DNA of 13,704 bases from Caccoplasma intestinavium (GCA_018715885.1 DVKT01000031.1:1-13704); one strand, 5' to 3'; shown: positions 1-7,479, counted from the stretch's first letter. A program made the numbers and translations. The notes: generated by a model from the letters alone, not told the origin.

Positions 1-78
1 GTCTCCTTCCACTCCATTTTCCGTCAAAATCGAGTATATCTTATCTAATATATTTTCTTTATTACCAATATATCTCAT
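1..78 (-). CDS. Second D12-class adenine DNA methyltransferase, N-terminal fragment
   Basis: The gene starts at the ATG at 78-76 and stays open for 26 codons to the window edge, so only its N-terminus is visible. It begins MRYIGNKENILDKI. The YIGNK/YIGSK stretch near the N-terminus is the SAM-binding motif X of D12-class N6-adenine methyltransferases, and the neighbouring complete methylase carries the equivalent YIGGKRKLL. The start lies four bases after that gene's TAA stop (TAAGTCCATG), so the two are almost certainly translated from one transcript. By family knowledge, the product would transfer a methyl group from S-adenosylmethionine to adenine N6 in a short DNA site. The catalytic DPPY motif would lie off the window, so activity cannot be judged. 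Assignment rests on 26 residues plus context. Confidence 0.72.
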   Translation of the reverse strand, partial: MRYIGNKENILDKIYSILTENGVEGD

Positions 79-82
79 GGAC

Positions 83-958
83 TTACAGTGTATAATTTGT
101 AATCAGCACTTCTATCGTGCGACCCTTATCACAATTTGACGTCTGGTAATTTGAATTCTTGTAACTCATGGAAAGTTCATGAACAAAGAATCTGTTTCGT
201 TCAATCCACTCTTTCAAAATAGAATTCTCTTTCCCTTTATGTTCCGTAACATTTGACAATGCAAATCTCACCCCCCGGTCATTTAAACCTTCCAGTATTT
301 TCAACAACATGGTTTCCTCATTCGGATTCCAACCCGTAAATCCCCTTTTTCCGTCATTGTAAGTTCCTGTCGTTATCAAATACGGCGGGTCGGCATAAAC
401 AAAGTCTACCGCCGTCAAGGATTCGAAATCGAACGTCTTAAAATCACCGCACCGGAAAACGAAATTTTTGGAATGTATTTTTTCCAAGAACCTTAAAAGA
501 TTGTTCTTCATATTCTCATTATAACTGCTGCGCTCTTTTCCGAAAGGGATATTATATCGGTGAGCTGCATTAAAACGAATTTGGTGATTAAAAGAATAGG
601 CAACCAACACAAATAAATCCAAAGGATTTTTTCGGGAATTGTATTCTTCACGCAAAGCCAAATACCCGTCCTTATTGGTAAGGGAAAGTTTAAACTCCCG
701 TATACGATTTTCGATATAAAAAACGACCTCCTCTATTGTATTCTCTCGAAATGTTTTATACATATCGACGAGATACACTAAATTATCATTGAATATGACT
801 TTTTCTGCCGCCACATTGATTCCGACATTACAACCTCCGCAAAAAAGGTCTACGAATGTGGAAATATTTTTGGGAAACAATGGTATGATTTGCGACAACA
901 GTTTTCTTTTGCCGCCTATATAATTTAAGGGAGAATGCACATAGTTCAAGTTTTCCAT
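83..958 (-). CDS. DNA adenine methyltransferase, D12 class (type II modification enzyme)
   Basis: This 291-residue protein should methylate adenine N6 in DNA using S-adenosylmethionine. Visible motifs in D12 (alpha-class) order are motif X, SPLNYIGGKRKLL, at about residues 9-21; the SAM-binding motif I, FVDLFCGGCNVG, at 35-46; an NHQIRFN...YNIPFGK segment at about 124-141 that is typical of the target-recognition part; and the catalytic DPPY at 190-193. The length fits the family. I chose the ATG at 958, with GGAAG about nine bases upstream; a TTG at 970 would add four residues. No Bacteroidetes promoter is visible in the 51 bases between it and the rhamnosidase stop, so readthrough from that gene is possible. 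The region is visibly AT-richer than its neighbours, suggesting horizontal acquisition. A solitary Dam-like role is less likely because a second methylase follows directly. Confidence 0.9.
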   Translation of the reverse strand: MENLNYVHSPLNYIGGKRKLLSQIIPLFPKNISTFVDLFCGGCNVGINVAAEKVIFNDNLVYLVDMYKTFRENTIEEVVFYIENRIREFKLSLTNKDGYLALREEYNSRKNPLDLFVLVAYSFNHQIRFNAAHRYNIPFGKERSSYNENMKNNLLRFLEKIHSKNFVFRCGDFKTFDFESLTAVDFVYADPPYLITTGTYNDGKRGFTGWNPNEETMLLKILEGLNDRGVRFALSNVTEHKGKENSILKEWIERNRFFVHELSMSYKNSNYQTSNCDKGRTIEVLITNYTL

Positions 959-1009
959 ATCTGCTTCCAAACGGTCCTTTGCTGTTTATTCAGAAAAGCT
1001 TCTTCTTTC

Positions 1010-4000
1010 TCATTCGTTCCGATACAGCAGCGACACACCCACAAGCCCCGAAGGCACAAGAGCATCTTCGGGCTCGGCGATCTCGGGATAAGCATAGGTT
1101 ACCCGTTGATCGGCAGGCAGAGATGCATCGCCTATCATACGATTCATAAGGGAATTAACAACGTGTATTTCCACCTCATTATCTCCCTCCCGCACAACCT
1201 CCGTAAGGTCTGCTTCCCAGGGCGAGCACCATACGGTATCCGTCTCTACACCATTGACGACAATACGGGCAGCCGCACCGAGGAGCGAAAGTTTCAAAAA
1301 GACTTTTTCCTCGGGCATATTGCGATGAACAGAAAAACGATTCCGATAAATTGCTGTTCCCGAATAGTACTTGATTCGGGGATCGGTGTGTGCTGTCCAG
1401 TCGGCAAGTTCATGGAAGGTTACATGTCCGGGACCTCCCCACTCGGGTGCAAAATAAACGTCCCAACTACCCGAAACCGCCTCTTCCCGACCGCTTCCAG
1501 CCCACATTACAAAAGGCAATGTATCGGGCCGATCGGACAAGACGATGAAATAAGATTCCCGCGGAAACATACGCAAGGCAAGCGACATAGAAACAGAATC
1601 GGTCGATACCGGAGACAAAGCATAACGCCGCCCATCAACAGGATTCCATAATTCAGCCGCACGTCTCACAGAACGGAAAGTAAACGTATCGGCAAGAGCA
1701 ACATCGGTATGATTATCGAGAAAATAGACATCGGCATCGGCCAAGCGGCGATGGGCAAAATAGAGCTTGTCCGACTTCACATCACCTTTTTCCATTGCCA
1801 AGTCGGGAATAAGGCCGGCCGCCGTTATCGCATCGGTCAAAGGCATACCCCAATACACCGACCCTTTGCCATACCGGTGAACCCCCTCGGGAGAATCCTC
1901 ATCGCCCCAAAGCACAGCAACCCATTTACGATACTCGGTCTCTGTTCCCATATCTTCCCGGGTAGGAGAGCCCACCGGACGAGGGCCGTAAACCGGAACA
2001 CCGGCTTTTACAAACGAAGCGATCTTCTTCAACGCTGCAAGCGTCATCTCCCCGTTACGGGGCAAAACGACCATGCGATAACTCATTCCGTCGGGCAAAA
2101 CCACTTTACCGTTTCGAGCTTCCATGCGGGAAAAAAGCGCATCGGAAGTAAACGCGTCGAAATCATAACCCGAAGGAATATCAGGCAAACGATAGGTCAA
2201 AATCTTTACCGGAGCATTTTCGCCTAAATAAACAGCCAAGTCGATAACCGGACGCCCCTGCCGCATCACATAAGCGCTACGCGACTGGTAATCCCAAAAG
2301 CCCCGGCTATATTCCCAAAACGTATTGTTACGGTTGAGGCAATAATGACGCCCCCCCCCCGTACTGCCGGGAATACGATCGGTCCACGGTTGATAAGCCG
2401 AAGCACAAACGACAAACTCATTGATACCGAAACAATAGGCATAATCGGCCAACGACTTGATATAAGCCAAAGAGTGCGAAAACTGAGCATCGGTAAAAGC
2501 CTCTCCCGAGGCTATCGATTTGCCATAAAGATGCGCCGCCGAGGAACTCTCCTTAATATCGTAATTGCCATCGGGGTGAATCGCCCAAAATTCGCCCTGA
2601 GGTTTCGACACCCGGCCTTTCGCCTGTATGGGGTCGGCCACAATGCACAGGGCATTTCCCGTAGCTTGAGCCGTAAAATCCAGTCCTCGTTCCCGACACA
2701 AACGATCGAACGTCGCATAATAATTATCGGCAATGAGATCGGCAATCGTGCGACGCACATCATAGAGGAATCCGTCCGACTCCTGCGTCGAGCCTACGAC
2801 ATAACCGGCCATGACCGGCAGATACTTCGTCATGTCATAACCCCGACGACGAGAAAATTCCTGTTCAAAACCGGGAGTCCAGTTCTGCGAACCGGCTTCG
2901 TGGCTGTCCATCGCCATACCTTGCAGGACAATTTCATGGCGAGCCAACGTATCGGCAATCGCCCCGAAATAGTGATTCCATTGCAACTCGGCTGCCGCAG
3001 CCGACATCTTATCGCACTCCAATCCCATGAGGTTGGGGCGTCCATGTTTGGTCTTGCTCCCCGTCGGGACATGCGAGAATCGCAACACGGCCCAAGTCCC
3101 GTCGGGGACGTCCCATCTCAAAATACCTTCTTCATCGAAATAACGGGTAATATCGACAATCGCAGAAGGGTCGATAACCTCCAGCGACGTGTAAGCCGGA
3201 GTACAATCGGGATCGATATATTCCGAATACAATCCGGCTTTCTCTTCCCATCGGTCGACACACGCCCTCGAAGAAAGTCGTACATCGCCCAACTGCATAT
3301 CGAGACGAGGTTTATCGGGGGTCTGCCAATCATGCAAGTTCAACCTGAAATAACGAGCCGTAACGGCCGGAAAAGCGACTGTCTTCTGCCTCCATGACGA
3401 ATGCGCCTTATAAACGGGCTGCAAGTCGCACACCGGCTTGTAATGAACACCATCGTCCGAAATTTCGAGTTGTCCCAACGGAGGAAGTACCTGATAGCCA
3501 GTTCCTACAAAGACATCGCCGGGAGCCCCGGGGACATTTGTCGCACTGGTCGTAGCTTTTCCTCTCGGTGCGACCTGATAAGTAATACTGCGAGCCGTAA
3601 AATCACGACCGAAATCGAGTTCGATATACACCGACTCTCCTTTATTTTGCGAGGGTATACGAGTCAAATTCTTACCGGGGGCAAATACGGCATCGACATC
3701 GATAGTAGGAACATTGGAAGAAATTTGTGGAACAGTCCGGCGGCTATCATCATTCCACGACGGTTGTACAGGAAAAGCCAAAACCGCCACATCTTTATAA
3801 TAAGAGGATTTAGGGAGCGGTAATTTCAACTCCACCCGACGGCCGCCGACGACCGAAGTATCTGTCGATGCAAGTCTCTGCATTCCCATATCGGGAGTAA
3901 CCCACGGGCCACCGGCCACATAGCCGTTCGACACATGGCACTCGAAGGTAAGCCCCAACCGCTCGGCTTCGCGAGCCGAAAAAATCAACATATCCCACCA

Positions 4001-4291
4001 CTCGGACGACATAGCCTCGAAAGCTCCGGGTGTTTTCTTATTATGCACCTGATCGTAATAAACGACGCCACCCACTCCGGCACGGCGATACGCTTCGAGG
4101 TCGGCAGTGATTCCCTCCCGGGTCGTCTCGGTTTCTCCATGAAACCACCACACTTTGGTCCGAGTACTATCTTGCGGATCGGCAAAGCCGGCCGCAACGT
4201 CTCGCACATTCCCGGGACAACGATTTTTTGTAACATCACACCCCGACAGGGCAATCATAACTATGCATAATGCCAATACAATAGCGCTCAT
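1010..4291 (-). CDS. GH106-like alpha-L-rhamnosidase lipoprotein
   Basis: A 1,093-residue glycoside hydrolase resembling family GH106, which removes alpha-L-rhamnose from plant or microbial polysaccharides. The N-terminus is a hydrophobic lipoprotein signal ending in the lipobox LSGC, with Cys18 the likely lipidated residue. A GH106-type start follows (WWFHGETETTREGI, then GPWVTPDMGMQ). A discoidin-like beta-sandwich segment lies at about 200-340. The core contains DSHEAGSQNWTPGF with E465 and SGEAFTD with E597; these two glutamates are my best candidates for the catalytic residues, from recalled family pattern. The C-terminal 150 residues look like a sugar-binding jelly roll. The ATG at 4291 is chosen because a promoter sits about 20 bases upstream; a TTG at 4300 is in frame but weaker. 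A run of ten G encodes G645-G647. No SusC/SusD pair or regulator is visible nearby. The exact rhamnoside substrate cannot be told. Confidence 0.8.
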   Translation of the reverse strand: MSAIVLALCIVMIALSGCDVTKNRCPGNVRDVAAGFADPQDSTRTKVWWFHGETETTREGITADLEAYRRAGVGGVVYYDQVHNKKTPGAFEAMSSEWWDMLIFSAREAERLGLTFECHVSNGYVAGGPWVTPDMGMQRLASTDTSVVGGRRVELKLPLPKSSYYKDVAVLAFPVQPSWNDDSRRTVPQISSNVPTIDVDAVFAPGKNLTRIPSQNKGESVYIELDFGRDFTARSITYQVAPRGKATTSATNVPGAPGDVFVGTGYQVLPPLGQLEISDDGVHYKPVCDLQPVYKAHSSWRQKTVAFPAVTARYFRLNLHDWQTPDKPRLDMQLGDVRLSSRACVDRWEEKAGLYSEYIDPDCTPAYTSLEVIDPSAIVDITRYFDEEGILRWDVPDGTWAVLRFSHVPTGSKTKHGRPNLMGLECDKMSAAAAELQWNHYFGAIADTLARHEIVLQGMAMDSHEAGSQNWTPGFEQEFSRRRGYDMTKYLPVMAGYVVGSTQESDGFLYDVRRTIADLIADNYYATFDRLCRERGLDFTAQATGNALCIVADPIQAKGRVSKPQGEFWAIHPDGNYDIKESSSAAHLYGKSIASGEAFTDAQFSHSLAYIKSLADYAYCFGINEFVVCASAYQPWTDRIPGSTGGGRHYCLNRNNTFWEYSRGFWDYQSRSAYVMRQGRPVIDLAVYLGENAPVKILTYRLPDIPSGYDFDAFTSDALFSRMEARNGKVVLPDGMSYRMVVLPRNGEMTLAALKKIASFVKAGVPVYGPRPVGSPTREDMGTETEYRKWVAVLWGDEDSPEGVHRYGKGSVYWGMPLTDAITAAGLIPDLAMEKGDVKSDKLYFAHRRLADADVYFLDNHTDVALADTFTFRSVRRAAELWNPVDGRRYALSPVSTDSVSMSLALRMFPRESYFIVLSDRPDTLPFVMWAGSGREEAVSGSWDVYFAPEWGGPGHVTFHELADWTAHTDPRIKYYSGTAIYRNRFSVHRNMPEEKVFLKLSLLGAAARIVVNGVETDTVWCSPWEADLTEVVREGDNEVEIHVVNSLMNRMIGDASLPADQRVTYAYPEIAEPEDALVPSGLVGVSLLYRNE

Positions 4292-4314
4292 GGTATTCAA
4301 AATATAATTCCTTA

Positions 4315-4346
4315 CAAAAGTAGGGATAATTCATCAACCCGACAAA
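4315..4346 (-). promoter_or_regulatory. Bacteroidetes-type promoter for the rhamnosidase gene
   Basis: On the minus strand a TTTG (4346-4343) is followed after 20 bases by TACTTTTG (4322-4315). This matches the Bacteroidetes consensus TTTG-N19-21-TAnnTTTG exactly. Transcription would start near 4310, giving a leader of about 20 bases before the ATG at 4291. Confidence 0.75.
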
Positions 4347-4519
4347 TAATATCATATCGGTAACAGCCAAAGAGTGATTCGAAAATTTTTCTATTCTCAA
4401 TCCCGAAAAAGATACATCGTATACTTTTGAGACTCGCTTATTCCATGCCACCCTCGATATATCCTCATCAACTACGACACCAAGAAGGTACACAAAAGAA
4501 AAATTTCTTATAGAAAAGT

Positions 4520-4549
4520 TTTGGAATACAGATAAAAAGCGTACCTTTG
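4520..4549 (+). promoter_or_regulatory. Promoter of the rplM operon
   Basis: TTTG at 4520-4523 (preceded by one more T) is followed after 18 bases by TACCTTTG at 4542-4549. The -7 box is a perfect TAnnTTTG; the spacer is one base shorter than the usual 19-21. Start of transcription is expected near 4554, which leaves a leader of roughly 110 bases. Confidence 0.75.
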
Positions 4550-4553
4550 CAGT

Positions 4554-4630
4554 CCGATTATTACCACAATAACAAATCGGTATGTCGACGACTATGACCC
4601 TTTGGCCTGGGTCTTGCCATGAGACATACC
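4554..4630 (+). ncRNA. Structured 5' leader of rplM, probable ribosomal-protein autoregulation element
   Basis: Three helices can be drawn by eye. CCGATT (4554-4559) pairs with AATCGG (4575-4580). GGTATGTC (4579-4586) pairs with GACATACC (4623-4630). Inside the second, GACCC (4596-4600) pairs with GGGTC (4609-4613) around the loop TTTGGCCT. The first two overlap at GG 4579-4580, so they may compete or stack. An AT-rich single-stranded tail of about 32 bases then leads to the GTG start. Leaders bound by a ribosomal protein to repress its own operon are well known upstream of rplM in other phyla. I recall a Bacteroidia L13 leader motif from comparative surveys but cannot confirm that this is it. 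Confidence 0.6.
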
Positions 4631-4662
4631 CAATAAGTAATTAACAATTAAAGAATTAAACA

Positions 4663-5118
4663 GTGGATACGTTAAGTTACAAAACCATTTCGGTGAACAA
4701 GGCAACCGCTCAAAAAGAATGGGTTGTGGTAGATGCCACCGGCCAATCATTGGGTCGCATCGCCGCCAAGGTAGCCAAACTCCTGAGAGGAAAATACAAA
4801 CCCAGCTACACTCCGCACGTAGATTGCGGCGACAATGTCATCATTATCAATGCCGAGAAAGTAGAACTTACCGGTAAAAAATGGAATGACCGCATTTATA
4901 TCCGTTTCACGGGTTATCCCGGCGGTCAACGCATGCATACCCCGGCCGACCTGATGAAGAAAGGCCCCAGATACCTTTTCCAAAAGGTGGTAAAAGGTAT
5001 GCTTCCCAAAAATCGTCTGGGCGACCAATTACTGCGTAACCTCTATGTATACGCCGGTAGCGAACATCCGCACGAAGCTCAGCAACCCAAAGTCATAGAT
5101 ATTAACACCCTTAAATAA
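4663..5118 (+). CDS. rplM: Large-subunit ribosomal protein uL13
   Basis: A 151-residue protein that binds 23S rRNA early in assembly of the large ribosomal subunit. The L13 landmarks are all present: the N-terminal WVVVDATGQSLGRIAAKVA (about 20-38), the basic LLRGKYKPSYTPHVDCGDNVIIIN stretch beginning at 40 (cited here only by its ends), YPGGQR at 85-90, and GMLPKNRLGDQLLRNL starting at 112. Length is normal for the family. The start is GTG at 4663, fixed by the conserved Bacteroidetes N-terminus and by the leader upstream. It is the first gene of the operon and rpsI follows after five bases, so the two are translationally close and give equal amounts of L13 and S9. Confidence 0.98.
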   Translation: MDTLSYKTISVNKATAQKEWVVVDATGQSLGRIAAKVAKLLRGKYKPSYTPHVDCGDNVIIINAEKVELTGKKWNDRIYIRFTGYPGGQRMHTPADLMKKGPRYLFQKVVKGMLPKNRLGDQLLRNLYVYAGSEHPHEAQQPKVIDINTLK

Positions 5119-5123
5119 GCCGT

Positions 5124-5510
5124 ATGGAAATAGTTAATGCAATAGGAAGACGTAAAGCCACTGTTGCCCGCGTATTCGTTAACGAAGGAACCGGTGTCAT
5201 TACCATCAACAACAAAGATCTTGCTGCATATTTCCCTTCGAGCATTCTGCAGTACATCGTAAAACAACCCCTCACCAAACTGGGTGTCGCCGAAAAATAC
5301 GACATCAAAGTAAATATCGACGGCGGCGGTTTCAAAGGCCAGGCCGAAGCACTTCGCCTCGCTATCGCCCGAGCGTTGGTAAAAATCAATCCTGAGGACA
5401 AACCCGCGCTCAAAGCCGAAGGCTTCATGACGCGCGACCCGCGTGCTGTTGAACGTAAGAAACCGGGACAACCCAAAGCAAGAAAGAGATTCCAGTTCAG
5501 CAAACGTTAA
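5124..5510 (+). CDS. rpsI: Small-subunit ribosomal protein uS9
   Basis: A 128-residue protein of the 30S head whose C-terminal tail reaches toward the P-site tRNA. NAIGRRKATVARV at 5-17, the IDGGGFKGQAEALRLAIARA segment at about 65-84, and the basic tail ending in the near-universal SKR identify it. The ATG at 5124 follows the rplM stop by five bases, which is the standard rplM-rpsI pairing in bacteria. No promoter lies between them. Nothing is unusual in length or sequence. It is followed by a 162-base spacer before rpsB that looks structured. Confidence 0.98.
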   Translation: MEIVNAIGRRKATVARVFVNEGTGVITINNKDLAAYFPSSILQYIVKQPLTKLGVAEKYDIKVNIDGGGFKGQAEALRLAIARALVKINPEDKPALKAEGFMTRDPRAVERKKPGQPKARKRFQFSKR

Positions 5511-5558
5511 TGGTATTTGCGAGCTATTCCTCAGCAAGTATGCAACGTTTAGTATCCA

Positions 5559-5634
5559 AATTTTCGGGATTCGGCGGCACAGAGGCGTGTATCGCATATA
5601 TGGCGACGACGCCGGCAACGACTACCCGGAAATT
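5559..5634 (+). ncRNA. Candidate structured leader between rpsI and rpsB
   Basis: AATTTTCGGG (5559-5568) can pair with CCCGGAAATT (5625-5634) over ten bases with one G-U wobble. The enclosed 56 bases contain a hairpin, GGCG-ACGA-CGCC (5602-5613). An alternative pairing joins CGGCG (5572-5576) to CGCCG (5610-5614), so two mutually exclusive folds exist. There is no U tract, so this is not an intrinsic terminator. The spacer (5511-5672) carries no convincing gene or promoter. A control element for rpsB is my inference from the structure and position. Confidence 0.45.
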
Positions 5635-5672
5635 GATTCAGTAGAAAGTAAACAAGCAAACAACAAACAACA

Positions 5673-6521
5673 ATGGCAATTACAACATTTGACCAATTAT
5701 TAGAAGCCGGCGTACACTTTGGCCACCTGAAAAGAAAATGGAACCCGGCTATGGCTCCGTACATCTTCATGGAGCGTAACGGTATCCACATCATCGACCT
5801 TTACAAAACGGTCGCCAAAATCGACGAAGCAGCTGCTGCGTTGAAACAAATCGCCAAATCGGGCAAAAAGATACTCTTCGTCGCCACCAAAAAACAAGCG
5901 AAAGAAGTTCTCGCTGCCAAAGCTACCGAAATCGGTATGCCTTACGTTATAGAACGTTGGCCGGGCGGTATGCTCACCAACTTCCCCACCATTCGCAAGG
6001 CGGTGAAGAAAATGGCATCGATCGACAAAATGATCAAAGACGGAACTTTCGACAACCTCTCCAAACGCGAGAAACTGCAAGTAACCCGTCAACGCGCCAA
6101 ATTGGAAAAGACACTCGGTAGCATCGCCGACTTGACCCGTCTCCCGTCGGCACTCTTCGTTGTAGACGTGATGAAAGAACACATCGCCGTACGCGAAGCT
6201 AACCGTTTGGGCATTCCCGTATTCGCCATGGTCGACACCAACTCCGACCCGACGAACATCGACTTCGTAATCCCCGCCAACGACGACGCCACCAAATCGA
6301 TCGAGGTAATCCTCAATGCCGTATGCGGTGCTGTCGCCGAAGGTCTCGAAGAACGTAAAATTGAGAAAGTCGACGCCGAAGCTGTCGAAGCGCAAGGCGA
6401 AGCCACAGCGAAAAAAGAGCGTAAGACTCGCATCAAACGCACCAAAGCCGAAGACGACGAGGCCCTCAACGCCAATGTTGCTGCAAAAGTAATGAAAGGA
6501 CAGAACGAAGACGAGGAATAA
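5673..6521 (+). CDS. rpsB: Small-subunit ribosomal protein uS2
   Basis: A 282-residue protein of the 30S subunit that joins late and binds between head and body together with S1 in many bacteria. Landmarks are LLEAGVHFGHLKRKWNPAMA from residue 9, the FVATKKQAKEV block (about 69-79), PYVIERWPGGMLTNF (about 90-104) and the VDTNSDPTNIDFVIPANDDA region (about 189-208). The core matches typical bacterial S2 of about 240 residues. The remaining C-terminal 40 or so residues form a highly charged Lys/Glu-rich tail ending in EDEE, a lineage extension seen in Bacteroidetes and probably disordered. The ATG at 5673 begins MAITTFDQLLEAG as expected. tsf lies downstream, the usual rpsB-tsf pairing. Confidence 0.98.
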   Translation: MAITTFDQLLEAGVHFGHLKRKWNPAMAPYIFMERNGIHIIDLYKTVAKIDEAAAALKQIAKSGKKILFVATKKQAKEVLAAKATEIGMPYVIERWPGGMLTNFPTIRKAVKKMASIDKMIKDGTFDNLSKREKLQVTRQRAKLEKTLGSIADLTRLPSALFVVDVMKEHIAVREANRLGIPVFAMVDTNSDPTNIDFVIPANDDATKSIEVILNAVCGAVAEGLEERKIEKVDAEAVEAQGEATAKKERKTRIKRTKAEDDEALNANVAAKVMKGQNEDEE

Positions 6522-6555
6522 TCGCATCGTTCTCCCGCAGACAATCAACTACCGG

Positions 6556-6597
6556 CAAAGAGTGAGCCCCGCAAAAACCTACGGGACTTGCTCTTTG
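6556..6597 (+). terminator. Long hairpin between rpsB and tsf (attenuator, partial terminator or processing site)
   Basis: CAAAGAGTGAGCCCCG (6556-6571) pairs with CGGGACTTGCTCTTTG (6582-6597) over 16 positions with two G-U wobbles and one C-A mismatch, around a 10-base loop. The following TTATT is only weakly U-rich, so termination would be incomplete. No Bacteroidetes promoter is recognisable between this hairpin and tsf at 6631. A role in lowering or uncoupling tsf expression relative to rpsB, or as an RNase site, is inference. Confidence 0.55.
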
Positions 6598-6630
6598 TTA
6601 TTCATAGAAACCCTTTAAAAGAAAAATATT

Positions 6631-7455
6631 ATGGCTGTTACAATGGCAGATATTACCAAACTCCGTAAAATGACCGGAGCAGGTATGATGGACTGCAAAA
6701 AAGCTCTCGAAGAAGCAAACAATGACTTCGACGGCGCAATAGAAATCATTCGCAAAAGAGGTCAGGCTATCGCTGCAAAACGTGAAGACCGCGAAGCTGC
6801 CGAAGGCTGCGTACTCGCAACCAGCAAAGGCGACTATGCCGCTATCGTAGCTTTGAAATGCGAAACCGACTTCGTCGCTCAAAATAAAGATTTCGTCGCA
6901 TTGACCCAGAAAATTCTCGATGCCGCTATCGAAAACAAACCCGCCGACCTCGAAGCCCTCAAAGCTATAAAACTCGACGGTCGCACTATCGCTGAACTGG
7001 TTACCGACCAAAGCGGTGTTACCGGAGAAAAAATGGAACTCGGTTATTTTGATTCTCTTTCGGCAGCTTCGACAATCTTCTACATACACCCGGGTAACAA
7101 ACTGGCAACTATCGTAGGATTCAATCAAGCCGATGTAGAACACCAAGTAGCCCGCGATGTGGCTATGCAGGTTGCTGCCATGAATCCCATTGCCGTCCGT
7201 CCCGAAGAAGTTCCGACCGATATTATCGAGAAAGAACTCGAAATCGCCCGTGAAAAAGCCCGTGAAGCCGGCAAACCCGAAAATCTCATCGACCGTATCG
7301 CACAAGGTTCTTTGCAGAAATACTACAAAGAATTTACTTTGTTGCAACAGGAATTTGTAAAAGATCCGAAACAAACGATCGAACAATACCTCAAAGCTCA
7401 AAATAAAGAGTTGACGGTAACGGCTTTCCGTCGTTTCACATTGAATGCAGAATAA
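6631..7455 (+). CDS. tsf: Translation elongation factor Ts
   Basis: A 274-residue guanine-nucleotide exchange factor that recycles EF-Tu from its GDP to its GTP form in the cytosol. The N-terminal UBA-like domain carries LRKMTGAGMMDCKKAL at 11-26, followed by the diagnostic TDFVAQN at 79-85, which inserts toward the EF-Tu nucleotide site. The central dimerisation-type fold includes HPGNKLATIVGF, and the end of the protein carries a predicted helix KQTIEQYLKAQNKEL. The ATG at 6631 is used; a second ATG five codons in (MADITK) is an equally ordinary EF-Ts start. It is the last gene of the translation operon and a strong terminator follows its stop within 30 bases. Confidence 0.98.
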   Translation: MAVTMADITKLRKMTGAGMMDCKKALEEANNDFDGAIEIIRKRGQAIAAKREDREAAEGCVLATSKGDYAAIVALKCETDFVAQNKDFVALTQKILDAAIENKPADLEALKAIKLDGRTIAELVTDQSGVTGEKMELGYFDSLSAASTIFYIHPGNKLATIVGFNQADVEHQVARDVAMQVAAMNPIAVRPEEVPTDIIEKELEIAREKAREAGKPENLIDRIAQGSLQKYYKEFTLLQQEFVKDPKQTIEQYLKAQNKELTVTAFRRFTLNAE

Positions 7456-7479
7456 AAACATTCCATTCCAATATGTTAA

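Larger units (their letters stand above)
4301..4662. other. Divergent intergenic region between rhamnosidase gene and rplM
   Basis: This 362-base stretch holds the rhamnosidase promoter on the minus strand (4346-4315) and the rplM promoter (4520-4549) with its leader (about 4554-4662) on the plus strand. Bases 4347-4515 hold no gene that I can support. A plus-strand TACTTTTG at 4422-4429 resembles a -7 box but has no TTTG at the right distance upstream. No tRNA or conserved RNA could be recognised. Confidence 0.6.

Noticed and set aside
935..1651. Plus-strand frame of 238 codons opposite the rhamnosidase C-terminus, and a similar one at 2345-3397
   Set aside because: Both are shadows of the GH106-like gene, with no recognisable domain and no start signals.
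4422..4429. TACTTTTG on the plus strand as a promoter for a small RNA
   Set aside because: No TTTG lies 19-21 bases upstream and no structured or terminated transcript follows before the rplM promoter.
4236..4493. Minus-strand frame of 85 codons upstream of and overlapping the rhamnosidase start
   Set aside because: It runs through the rhamnosidase promoter and signal-peptide region in another frame, and shows no motif or promoter of its own.
5700..6548. Long open frame (282 codons) on the minus strand across rpsB
   Set aside because: It is fully antisense to the certain rpsB gene, its protein is low-complexity Phe/Gly/Val-rich, and it has no family features. It is a by-product of codon bias.
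6598..7461. Long open frame (287 codons) on the minus strand across tsf
   Set aside because: Antisense to tsf and extremely rich in Phe, Ser and Gly, reading the complement of common tsf codons. No promoter or motif supports it.
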